Assembly: GCF_014635885.1 (NCBI RefSeq)
Contig: NZ_BMDR01000001.1
Location: forward strand, 711,833 to 775,832
DNA from: Acinetobacter vivianii
GTDB lineage: Bacteria; Pseudomonadota; Gammaproteobacteria; Pseudomonadales; Moraxellaceae
Direction: 5' to 3'
Length of the DNA stretch: 64,000 bases
Part shown: in pieces, positions 6,694 through 15,216 of the stretch
How the letters are laid out: each line of letters starts with the position of its first letter
Position numbering within the stretch: position 1 is the stretch's first letter
Program-made: the position numbers and the translations under genes
Notes under the pieces: generated by a model
The model's input: only the letters and a program-made list of their open reading frames with translations
Database searches by the model: none
What the model was told of the DNA's origin: nothing

Positions 6694-9333
6694 TTAGGTC
6701 AATTGAGCAGCTTGAATTTTCTTGGTATCAACTTGATCAGCTTCTTTTGTATATTCGCTCATCTTGTCGAAGTTTAAGTATTTGTAGATGTCAGCAGAAG
6801 CGCTGTCGATTTGCGACGCGTACTGTTGATATTCTTCTGGGCTTGGTAATTTACCAAGAACCGCAGCGACAGATGCAAGCTCAGCAGATGCTAAGTAAAC
6901 ATTTGCACCTTGACCTAAACGGTTCGGGAAGTTACGTGTAGAAGTCGATACACATGTTGTGTTCGGTGCTACACGTGCTTGGTTACCCATACACAATGAA
7001 CAGCCTGGCATCTCAGTACGCGCACCAGCACGACCATAGATGTTATACATGCCTTCTTCCATCAATTGATGCTCGTCCATACGCGTTGGTGGAGCCAACC
7101 ATAAACGAGTAGACAATGAACCACCAGGTACTTTATCAAGTAACTGACCAGCTGCACGGAAGTGACCGATGTTCGTCATACAAGAACCGATGAATACTTC
7201 ATCAATCTTGTCACCTTGAACGTCAGAAAGAAGTTTTGCGTCATCTGGATCGTTCGGGCAGCAAAGAATTGGTTCTTTGATGTCAGCAAGATCGATTTCG
7301 TAAACTTTTAAGTATTCTGCATCAGCATCAGCTTTTAACAAGCTTGGGTTGTCTAACCACTTCTGCATGTTTTCAGCACGGCGCGCCATTGTACGAGCAT
7401 CGCCATAACCTTCTGCGATCATCCACTTCAACATGGTGATGTTAGAACGTAGGTATTCAGCAACTTTCTCTTCAGAAAGTGTGATTGAACAGCCAGCAGC
7501 AGAACGTTCAGCAGATGCATCAGAAAGTTCGAATGCTTGCTCAACAGTCAAGTCATTTTCCATTTCTGATAAATCGATCTCAAGGATACGACCAGAGAAG
7601 ATGTTTTTCTTACCTTTCTTCTCTACAGTTAAGTCACCCGCTTGAATTGCGTAGTAAGGAATTGCATGTACAAGGTCACGTAAAGTGATACCAGGTTGCA
7701 TTTTACCTTTGAACTTAACAAGTACAGACTCTGGCATATCCAGTGGCATAACACCAGTCGCTGCTGCGAACGCAACAAGACCAGAACCCGCTGGGAATGA
7801 GATACCGATTGGGAAACGAGTATGTGAGTCACCACCAGTACCAACTGTATCTGGAAGTAACATACGGTTTAACCAAGAGTGGATAATACCGTCACCTGGA
7901 CGTAAAGATACACCACCACGGTTCATGATGAAGTCTGGTAATGTATGGTGAGTTGTTACGTCAACTGGTTTTGGATACGCAGCAGTGTGACAGAAAGACT
8001 GCATCACTAAGTCAGCTGAGAAGCCCAAGCACGCCAAGTCTTTTAACTCGTCACGAGTCATTGGACCAGTTGTATCTTGAGAACCAACAGTTGTCATCTT
8101 AGGTTCACAGTAAGTACCCGGACGGATACCTTGACCTTCTGCTAAACCACATGCACGACCAACCATCTTCTGAGCTTGTGTAAAGCCTTTGCCAGTGTCA
8201 GCAGGTTGTACTGGAGTACGGAATAATGTAGAAGGTGCAAGACCTAATTCTTCACGTGCTTTCGCCGTTAAACCACGACCAATGATCAGGTTAATACGAC
8301 CACCCGCACGTACTTCGTCTAAAAGTACAGGCGTTTTAAGGTCAGCTTCTGAAATTTGAGCGCCGTCTTTAAATGCAGTTACTTTTGCAGCAGCGTGATC
8401 AATTTTCAATACAACTTCGTCGCCCATGTTCATGTTAGCAACGTCGATTTCTACAGGTAATGCACCTGCATCTTCCATTGTATTGAAGAAAATTGGCGCG
8501 ATTTTAGAACCTAAGCACACACCACCATCTTTTTTGTTTGGAATGTGTGGAAGTTCATCACCGAAGAACCAAAGAACTGAGTTAGTTGCAGACTTACGAG
8601 AAGAACCTGTACCAACAACGTCACCTACGTAAGCAACTTGGTTGCCTTTCGCGATGAGTTCTTTAATTTGGCTTAATGGACCAACTTCACCTGGTTTTTC
8701 AGGGTTGATACCATCACGTTCGTTTTTCAACATTGCATTTGCATGTAATGGAATGTCTGGACGGCTCCAAGCGTCTTGTGCAGGAGACAAGTCATCAGTG
8801 TTGGTTTCACCTGTTACTTTGAACACAGTGATTTTGATTTCTTCTGGAACGTCTGGACGGCTTGTGAACCATTCAGCATCAGCCCAAGATTGTAAAACAG
8901 CTTTAGCTGCAGCATTACCTGCTTTTGCTTTATCTGCTACGTCATGGAATGCATCAAATACAAGAAGTGTTTTCTTTAATGCTTCAGCAGCTAGCTCAGC
9001 AAGTTCAGCATTATCAAGAAGCTCAACAAGCGGTGCTACGTTATAACCACCAAGCATAGTACCAAGTAAGTATACTGCGCGTTCTTTGGTTACGAGTGGA
9101 GAGGTTGCTTCGCCTTTTGCAACGGCAGCTAAGAAAGCAGCTTTTACATATGCAGCTTGGTCAACACCTGCTGGAACACGGTTTTCTAGCAAATCGACGA
9201 GATATGCTTCTTCACCTGCTGGTGGATTTTTTAATAAGGCTACAAGTTCAGCAGTTTGAGCATCATCAAGCGGCTTCGGTGGGACTCCGAGTGCGGCACG
9301 TTCTTCAACGTGTTGGCGGTAAGCTTCTAGCAC
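6694..9333 (-). CDS. acnB: Aconitate hydratase B
   Basis: 879 residues, close to the 865 of E. coli AcnB and collinear with it. It carries the N-terminal HEAT-like domain typical of AcnB, the mobile swivel domain early in the chain, and the three catalytic domains after it. The 4Fe-4S cluster cysteines appear as G-S-C-M-T-N-I-G-H (C718) and C-S-L-C-M-G-N-Q (C778 and C781). The enzyme isomerises citrate to isocitrate in the TCA cycle, and AcnB-type enzymes also hydrate 2-methylaconitate. The gene is monocistronic, with its own terminator and about 260 bases of AT-rich upstream DNA. Confidence 0.97.
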   Translation of the reverse strand: MLEAYRQHVEERAALGVPPKPLDDAQTAELVALLKNPPAGEEAYLVDLLENRVPAGVDQAAYVKAAFLAAVAKGEATSPLVTKERAVYLLGTMLGGYNVAPLVELLDNAELAELAAEALKKTLLVFDAFHDVADKAKAGNAAAKAVLQSWADAEWFTSRPDVPEEIKITVFKVTGETNTDDLSPAQDAWSRPDIPLHANAMLKNERDGINPEKPGEVGPLSQIKELIAKGNQVAYVGDVVGTGSSRKSATNSVLWFFGDELPHIPNKKDGGVCLGSKIAPIFFNTMEDAGALPVEIDVANMNMGDEVVLKIDHAAAKVTAFKDGAQISEADLKTPVLLDEVRAGGRINLIIGRGLTAKAREELGLAPSTLFRTPVQPADTGKGFTQAQKMVGRACGLAEGQGIRPGTYCEPKMTTVGSQDTTGPMTRDELKDLACLGFSADLVMQSFCHTAAYPKPVDVTTHHTLPDFIMNRGGVSLRPGDGIIHSWLNRMLLPDTVGTGGDSHTRFPIGISFPAGSGLVAFAAATGVMPLDMPESVLVKFKGKMQPGITLRDLVHAIPYYAIQAGDLTVEKKGKKNIFSGRILEIDLSEMENDLTVEQAFELSDASAERSAAGCSITLSEEKVAEYLRSNITMLKWMIAEGYGDARTMARRAENMQKWLDNPSLLKADADAEYLKVYEIDLADIKEPILCCPNDPDDAKLLSDVQGDKIDEVFIGSCMTNIGHFRAAGQLLDKVPGGSLSTRLWLAPPTRMDEHQLMEEGMYNIYGRAGARTEMPGCSLCMGNQARVAPNTTCVSTSTRNFPNRLGQGANVYLASAELASVAAVLGKLPSPEEYQQYASQIDSASADIYKYLNFDKMSEYTKEADQVDTKKIQAAQLT

Positions 9334-9554
9334 AGTGTTATTCCTCTTTTTTAAAAAATTACTTGTAAGTTCCAGCTTTGTACAAGCTTTACAAGCAATG
9401 TGGACAGCAAAATTTTACTAGACTTCGCGTCAAATGTTAATGCAACTACCGTATTTCTACGTGATGTCCATTATTTTATAGCGAAATGATCCCCTCTTTT
9501 AAATACCGCTTTGGTCTAAGGTTAAAGTCTAATAAAACAATAAATTACATCTAT

Positions 9555-9584
9555 AAAAAAAGACAAACGATGTTGTCTTTTTTA
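9555..9584 (-). terminator. Terminator downstream of the small lipoprotein gene
   Basis: AAAAAAGACAA-CGATG-TTGTCTTTTTT forms a stem with T-rich ends on both strands, just after the lipoprotein stop codon on the reverse strand. The interval 9334-9592 otherwise serves as the acnB upstream region. Confidence 0.75.
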
Positions 9585-9592
9585 TGAACACA

Positions 9593-9958
9593 TTAAAAAA
9601 GTTTATAGTTCGGTAGCTTGTCATGTGGCGTAGCCAAGCATTCTTCCATAAATTTTTTCTTTAAATTTTCACGTAATGCTTCTGGATCTTTTTTCAGTTC
9701 ATCGACTGGAATTGCATAAACTGTATCCAAAATATTAAAGATAAACTTACGTGTCATTTCATCTTCAATTTTACCCGCATGTTCCGTTGCCTGCTTTTGG
9801 TCAATTCCATTTTGACGATCTAAAGTGATTGAGCGCGCAGCATTCCCTACACTGACACAGTAACCATGCCATTGTTCTTCGGGAGTTAACGGCTTTTTCT
9901 CAGCACAACCAGCCAAAACTAAACCTATTGCAATCAACAAAACTTTTTTCATCTTCAT
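9593..9958 (-). CDS. Small lipoprotein of unknown function
   Basis: 121 residues. The N-terminus is a lipoprotein signal: positively charged MKMKK, a hydrophobic stretch, and lipobox L-A-G-C with the cysteine at residue 18. The mature part is hydrophilic and mostly helical (V-G-N-A-A-R-S-I-T-L-D-R-Q-N-G, then charged K/E-rich helices) and has a second and third cysteine near residues 34 and 109. I do not recognise a named domain. It is probably anchored in the outer membrane facing the periplasm, and stands alone between acnB and the DUF4124 gene. Confidence 0.75.
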   Translation of the reverse strand: MKMKKVLLIAIGLVLAGCAEKKPLTPEEQWHGYCVSVGNAARSITLDRQNGIDQKQATEHAGKIEDEMTRKFIFNILDTVYAIPVDELKKDPEALRENLKKKFMEECLATPHDKLPNYKLF

Positions 9959-10056
9959 ACTGCGGCTAATTTGATGCCCACCATCATACTCAAACTTGTT
10001 TGTTTTGCAAAAAGGAAGCGGCTAAAACCTTGCTTTCCGTAATAAAAACATACAAA

Positions 10057-10527
10057 TCATTTATTACAATGCATCTGATTGGCGATCTTTTGACACTTCC
10101 CGCCCTTTGCTGAAAGATAAGTTGTTCCTGCGACTAGATGATAAGACTGTCCTTTCATGTCCCAGCAGCGCACCCCGTTACAGCTTTTGATTGAAAAAAG
10201 CATCTCCGATGATGCTTTAAGGGTGTTATTTCCTTCAGTCGTGGCAGCTATAGGCTTAGTTTGAATAGATGCTGTTATCTTGGAGTTGACCGCAACATTA
10301 TGACTCGATGCCGAAATGGAAGGATTTGTCGTCGTAGAGTCTGTAGTCTTTTTTGCAGGATCTAATTGAGGCTCATATCTCTGAACGGGTTGTAGTGTCG
10401 CTGAATAGGTCGTCACACCTTTTGCATCCACCCACTTATAGTATTCTTTTGCATGAATCTGAAAGCCAAAACTGAATACGCCTAAGCTCAGCATTGCCAA
10501 AAGCTGACTTAAAGTGACAGATTTCAT
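10057..10527 (-). CDS. DUF4124-domain periplasmic protein
   Basis: 156 residues with a cleavable signal peptide (MKSVTLSQLLAMLSLGVFSF... cleaved near A-K-E). Immediately after it comes the DUF4124 signature, Y-Y-K-W-V-D-A-K-G-V-T-T-Y-S, found in small envelope proteins of gamma-proteobacteria. A Ser/Thr-rich linker follows, then a C-terminal part with four cysteines (C-N-G-V-R-C-W and K-C-Q-K...C) likely to form disulfides. The function of DUF4124 proteins is unknown; peptidoglycan or envelope interaction is often supposed. It is transcribed toward the lipoprotein gene, 98 bases away. Confidence 0.75.
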   Translation of the reverse strand: MKSVTLSQLLAMLSLGVFSFGFQIHAKEYYKWVDAKGVTTYSATLQPVQRYEPQLDPAKKTTDSTTTNPSISASSHNVAVNSKITASIQTKPIAATTEGNNTLKASSEMLFSIKSCNGVRCWDMKGQSYHLVAGTTYLSAKGGKCQKIANQMHCNK

Positions 10528-10618
10528 TCAACTTCTCCCAAATTTTTAACAAATATTAATATTTTCAATAGCTTACAATTATTCTACAACGATCTAATTA
10601 CAAAATAAACAGAAATAA

Positions 10619-10651
10619 AAAAACCTGCTTTACTTCCGTAAAACAGGTTTT
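10619..10651 (-). terminator. Terminator of the tamA-tamB operon
   Basis: On the reverse strand AAAACCTG-TTTTACGGAAGTAAAG-CAGGTTTTTTT forms a stem ending in a T run, 11 bases past the tamB stop codon. Confidence 0.85.
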
Positions 10652-10662
10652 GATTGGTATTG

Positions 10663-13600
10663 CTAGAAACGCCAGTTGTAGAAAATATCGATGGCTCGTT
10701 CTAAAGACTGACTTGCCTCCAGATATAAACGGCGGTTCATTTGATAACGCAAGGTTAACTTGTTCACTGGTGTAAATACCCCAATACCGTAACGAATGAA
10801 TAGGTCTGGCGTAATATAGCCTGTCAGGCTCACCTGTGTATCGTCACCAGTCCCTTGTGCATCTAGAGCCAAACCACTTAGACCAAAGGTTCTACCAATT
10901 TGATTGGTCAAGGCACGTGTACCACCTAAGCCCATACTGATCCCTGCGGCAGCAATGGTGTTATTGACATCGGACTTAAAGCCTTCGGTATTACTTAAAC
11001 CACTGTTACCTTCATTAATACGACCCGTCAGTAAGGCATTGAGTGCTTCTTGTTCAGATAAGCCAGCATCGTTATAAACCTGAATATTCGGCACGGTTGC
11101 TGTACCTGTTACCCGTACACCGACCATACTGCCTTGAACCGGTTTATTGGCATCAATATCCAATGTCGGGTTCGCCAATGGGCCATTGAAACGTGCAATC
11201 GCACGGTTCAGGTCAAGGCTTTGACCATAGGCTTCAATCTTCACTTTCTGGCTCACACCAATTGCACCATTGGCACGCATTGCTGTTTCCAGACCACGTT
11301 GAGATAGATGCAAACGTCCGACCAGTGGAATGGTACTCTCGAAGCCCTGGAAGATGACCTGATTACCCAGTGTCACGGTCATATCGGCACGAATATCCCA
11401 CGGTTTAGCTGCTTTTAAAGTCGCAAGTAAATCTTGGCCTTGCTGTACAACGCGTACATCTGGTGACAGATTCACAACCGTAGCAGAGCTTTCTGGCATC
11501 GAAATACGAGCACGAGGAACATCAATCTTACCTTTTAAGCTGAGACGCTGATTAAATGGATAAACATCCAGCGTCAGGTCAGGTTCTACAATTGCCGTAA
11601 TCATTGGCGCCTGACGAATCAGTAGGTTATCGCCTTTTAATGTCAGATTTAAATGTGGATCATTCTTCCAGTCAAAGTTCCCTTTTAAGCGCCCTACACC
11701 TTGTCCGCTGTTGAATGCCCCATCAATCGTGGCATAGTCTTGGCGAATAGATGAATAAAGCTGGATATTGCTTAAATTGACTGGCAGCGAAATCATGCTG
11801 ATTGCGCCATTTTTTAAACGCATTTCACCCGTAATCTGCGGTTGCGTTAAGGTACCATTTACTTTTCCAGCCAGTGACAATGTGCCAGCCATTGAACGTA
11901 CATCTTTGATAAACGGCTTGAAGACTTTTAACTGCACATCATCAAAGGCTACTTCGCCGCGCATTGGCATATTATTCTGGAATGGATCAATAATCACATT
12001 GGCATAGCCCGTCCCGATATCAGGGGTCTTCATATCCACACGGAATAACATTCCCTCACTGATACTTTTGGCAATCAGGCTCAATTCATCGTAGGTGACG
12101 GTTGTGGCTGGATCTTGCGGATCATCTGCCGCCAGACCGATTTCACCTTTACGAGTCACTAAACGGGCATCCAGTTTTGGATGACTGCCATTCGCCCAAG
12201 AGGCTTTAGCATAACCATTGAGCTGACCTGTCACCGCCAGACCTTCTGGCATAAATGCAGTAAAGTCTTTTAAGTCCAGATTCTTGGTAATTAGTGAGAA
12301 GTTACCTTTTGCCTTACTGATGCGTGCAGGCTGATCCAGACATAACTGACTATTGGCACTCTGCCAGCAATGCTGTCCAACATAGAGTTCCTGTTTCGCA
12401 GCGGTATAGATAATCGGTGCATTCTGGTTTTGCACTAGGCTGATATTACGTGAAGTAAAGTTACCTTTCTGCACCAGTCCTAACCAGTCATTATTTGGAT
12501 TAAAGCCACCTGCCAGTTGCACATAGAAATTAGATTGACGATTTTTACTCTCTACTTTCAAGACATGTGCTTTACGTGTTCCTGCCAGATTGACAGTGGC
12601 ATTCTGGATTTCGCGATTACCATTCCGCAGCTGAGTCAACGTCGCCGTTAATTGAGTTGGTGTAGTCTCAGATGTCGGTAGTTCACCTTGTACGCGTAAT
12701 GACTTGATACTGACCAGATCATTAAATCCAAAGTCATCGACCGCCATGTTTGCCGTTGCTCTTAAACGCGGCTGTGACTGAACGTTTAAGCTACCATACG
12801 CACGCCCACGCAAACCGGGATATAACTCGTACAACGCAGGTGCATTCAGTTTGATTCTTAAGCTTTGTGCATTGCCTGAGGCTTGCAACTGGTTCTGTGC
12901 ATAGGCAAGGAACAGGTCATTGGCCTCAAATTGCTGCGGTAAAAAACCATCCTGATTTGAATCAAGCAATAAGCTGAGATTACCACGGCCACGAATCGGT
13001 TTATTGTTCAAGAAGCCTGCTGCATTGAGCTGACGGATATCTATCCGTTTCAGTTTATCGGACCAGACACCTTGTGTTTTAACATGCCCCGACACTTCAC
13101 CTTTGACACTGGAAACAAAATATTGTGGTTTAAAACGTACCAGCGAAGCATCGATATCCCAACCAAGCTTATCTTTAAGATTCACGGCACCCGTCGCAAA
13201 GACCTTACCCGCAACGCCATCATGCTTAAGTTCATTAATCTTGATGTAATCCGGTGTTCCTGCAACATTGATTTTTAATAGACCATCACCCTGATTCAAG
13301 GCATTTAAAGAGCCATTATAGTCCACAGCAAAACTCTTGAATCCGCCACCCGCTTTTTCGTCATGGAAAATTAAAGCTGCTGTACTTTTTCCTTTTAAGG
13401 CAATGGTTTCCTGTTGATTGGCTTGGGCAAGCTGGCCTTTCAGATCAATTTGTTCAAGCTGAATTACTTGCTGATTTGGCTTGGCAAAACCGCTTGCTTT
13501 AATATCACCATTTAACAAATTAACAGGTGCTGCCGCAGCAACAGTTTGCGGATTAAAATCTTGAGCTTTAAGCTGAGCTTGCCATGACAGTTGCTGCTTT

Positions 13601-15168
13601 TCAGTTGGCAATTTAACTTTTGCCAGACCAGACAAACTGCCTTTTTCAGCTTGGTAACGGAAATTTTCGACATTTAACAGATTGTCTTTTAAATCGAGTC
13701 GCGCTTCATATTTACCTGTTGGTAACAAAGCCTGTTCATGCGGACGCACAGTGGTTGCAACATAAATATCCTGTTGTCCCTCTTTGAGTGCCACATTGGT
13801 ATGACCTTCCTCACTACTCAACCAGCCAATGTAAGGCATGGCACGATCAATGCCTTTCCATGAAATATCCAGCAGCATAGGCTGAGCTTTATTATTTTTT
13901 TCTTCAGCCTGATCAAGTTTGAGTGCCCATGTCTCATATTTATCAAAGGCCACTTGAGCCGTTAGCGCTAAACCTTTTTTCAATGAGCCAGAAGAACTGA
14001 TATTTGCATCAAGTTTTGGTGGTAAAAAGTCTTGTGCGATCTGCGGTACTGTGGTCTTTTCAGGATCCAGATGATCAAGACGACCTTTAACATCCCAAGA
14101 TACATGCTCATGCCAGTTAACTATACCATTCAGGCTGACAGCACCTTTCATTAACTGACCATTAAAATCACGGATATTTAACTGATGGGTTAAATCTGTA
14201 TCCATCAGTGCGGTATATTTCCCTTCAGGAATTTGCTCACCTTTTAAATCCGTATCGAGATTTAAGGCCAGTTTTTGTATATCACCGTTAAATCTGACCA
14301 CGCCATCTTTAGCAAAGAGTTTCTGGTCTTTTAGTAAAGGCAAATGATAATTTTTTAAAAATAACTCACCTTGCATAGGCACATGTTCACGCACAGGATG
14401 AAGCGTTGCCCGACCTGTGAGCAAATCAGGTGTGGTTGTTGCAACGCCTACTCTCAAAGTATCTAAAGAACCACGCGCTGCAACCTTAATCGTTTCAATA
14501 TCCAGACTTTTTAACGACGGAATAATTAAATCAGCGTTGGCATTTAAAGGATATTTACCACTAAAATCCATCTGACCTGAAGCATTCTGGACAGCTAAAT
14601 AGCCCATATCCATACGCGAGTCTTCAAATTCCAGCTTAGTCTCAGACCACAACGCATCTTTTAAATAAACATCATTAAAATCAACCTTTGAGGTTGCAGT
14701 CTGGATTTCCAGATGATCCAGACTGGCTTCATTGATACGCAAGACAAATGGCAGCTTGATCGGATCAAATCCAAACGGTTCATCTGATGGTGGTTTTTTA
14801 TTAATAATTTTCAGGTTACGAACATCAGCATGACTCAAATGTACTTCTTTACTTAGAATCGCTCTCCAGCCCAAAGAGACATCGGCACGATCTAAAGAAA
14901 CATCAACGGCCTGTAACTGCACCAGAATATTTTTCAGGATAATGCCCGATAGCAGATTACCGCCTTCATATTCGTATTTAATAATTTTCTGGCTTTGCAG
15001 CACGCGATCTAATAGAAAACGGCTACCTTTATCCGTAGACATCATTACAACTAAAGAGCTGACCAATAATAAAAGAATGATCAGCACGATCAGCACAATA
15101 TTTCGAACAATATGCCGATTTTTTCTTGGTCCAGCTGGAGGTGTCAGTTGCTGTTCTACTTCCGTCAT
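10663..15168 (-). CDS. tamB: Translocation and assembly module inner-membrane protein TamB
   Basis: About 1,501 residues: one N-terminal membrane anchor (V-R-N-I-V-L-I-V-L-I-I-L-L-L-L-V-S-S), then a very long beta-rich periplasmic chain of the AsmA/TamB type, ending with the conserved DUF490/TamB C-terminal domain (R-L-Y-L-E-A-S-Q-S-L, finishing in N-W-R-F). TamB spans the periplasm as a hydrophobic groove, and together with YhdP/YdbH-like proteins is implicated in phospholipid movement to the outer membrane; with TamA it helps insert outer-membrane proteins. It is longer than E. coli TamB (1,259). I chose the ATG at 15168, six bases after an AGG, rather than a TTG two codons earlier. It lies 48 bases downstream of tamA, so the two form an operon. 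Confidence 0.93.
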   Translation of the reverse strand: MTEVEQQLTPPAGPRKNRHIVRNIVLIVLIILLLLVSSLVVMMSTDKGSRFLLDRVLQSQKIIKYEYEGGNLLSGIILKNILVQLQAVDVSLDRADVSLGWRAILSKEVHLSHADVRNLKIINKKPPSDEPFGFDPIKLPFVLRINEASLDHLEIQTATSKVDFNDVYLKDALWSETKLEFEDSRMDMGYLAVQNASGQMDFSGKYPLNANADLIIPSLKSLDIETIKVAARGSLDTLRVGVATTTPDLLTGRATLHPVREHVPMQGELFLKNYHLPLLKDQKLFAKDGVVRFNGDIQKLALNLDTDLKGEQIPEGKYTALMDTDLTHQLNIRDFNGQLMKGAVSLNGIVNWHEHVSWDVKGRLDHLDPEKTTVPQIAQDFLPPKLDANISSSGSLKKGLALTAQVAFDKYETWALKLDQAEEKNNKAQPMLLDISWKGIDRAMPYIGWLSSEEGHTNVALKEGQQDIYVATTVRPHEQALLPTGKYEARLDLKDNLLNVENFRYQAEKGSLSGLAKVKLPTEKQQLSWQAQLKAQDFNPQTVAAAAPVNLLNGDIKASGFAKPNQQVIQLEQIDLKGQLAQANQQETIALKGKSTAALIFHDEKAGGGFKSFAVDYNGSLNALNQGDGLLKINVAGTPDYIKINELKHDGVAGKVFATGAVNLKDKLGWDIDASLVRFKPQYFVSSVKGEVSGHVKTQGVWSDKLKRIDIRQLNAAGFLNNKPIRGRGNLSLLLDSNQDGFLPQQFEANDLFLAYAQNQLQASGNAQSLRIKLNAPALYELYPGLRGRAYGSLNVQSQPRLRATANMAVDDFGFNDLVSIKSLRVQGELPTSETTPTQLTATLTQLRNGNREIQNATVNLAGTRKAHVLKVESKNRQSNFYVQLAGGFNPNNDWLGLVQKGNFTSRNISLVQNQNAPIIYTAAKQELYVGQHCWQSANSQLCLDQPARISKAKGNFSLITKNLDLKDFTAFMPEGLAVTGQLNGYAKASWANGSHPKLDARLVTRKGEIGLAADDPQDPATTVTYDELSLIAKSISEGMLFRVDMKTPDIGTGYANVIIDPFQNNMPMRGEVAFDDVQLKVFKPFIKDVRSMAGTLSLAGKVNGTLTQPQITGEMRLKNGAISMISLPVNLSNIQLYSSIRQDYATIDGAFNSGQGVGRLKGNFDWKNDPHLNLTLKGDNLLIRQAPMITAIVEPDLTLDVYPFNQRLSLKGKIDVPRARISMPESSATVVNLSPDVRVVQQGQDLLATLKAAKPWDIRADMTVTLGNQVIFQGFESTIPLVGRLHLSQRGLETAMRANGAIGVSQKVKIEAYGQSLDLNRAIARFNGPLANPTLDIDANKPVQGSMVGVRVTGTATVPNIQVYNDAGLSEQEALNALLTGRINEGNSGLSNTEGFKSDVNNTIAAAGISMGLGGTRALTNQIGRTFGLSGLALDAQGTGDDTQVSLTGYITPDLFIRYGIGVFTPVNKLTLRYQMNRRLYLEASQSLERAIDIFYNWRF

Positions 15169-15216
15169 AATCAACCTGAAATTGTTTTCCCTTTATAGAA
15201 GGGTTATAAAAAAGTT

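Noticed and set aside
3660..6694. Search for direct repeats that would mark the ends of the AT-rich block as a mobile element.
   Set aside because: Only trivial matches such as CAAAAATA were found at the two edges; no integrase, transposase or tRNA junction is present.
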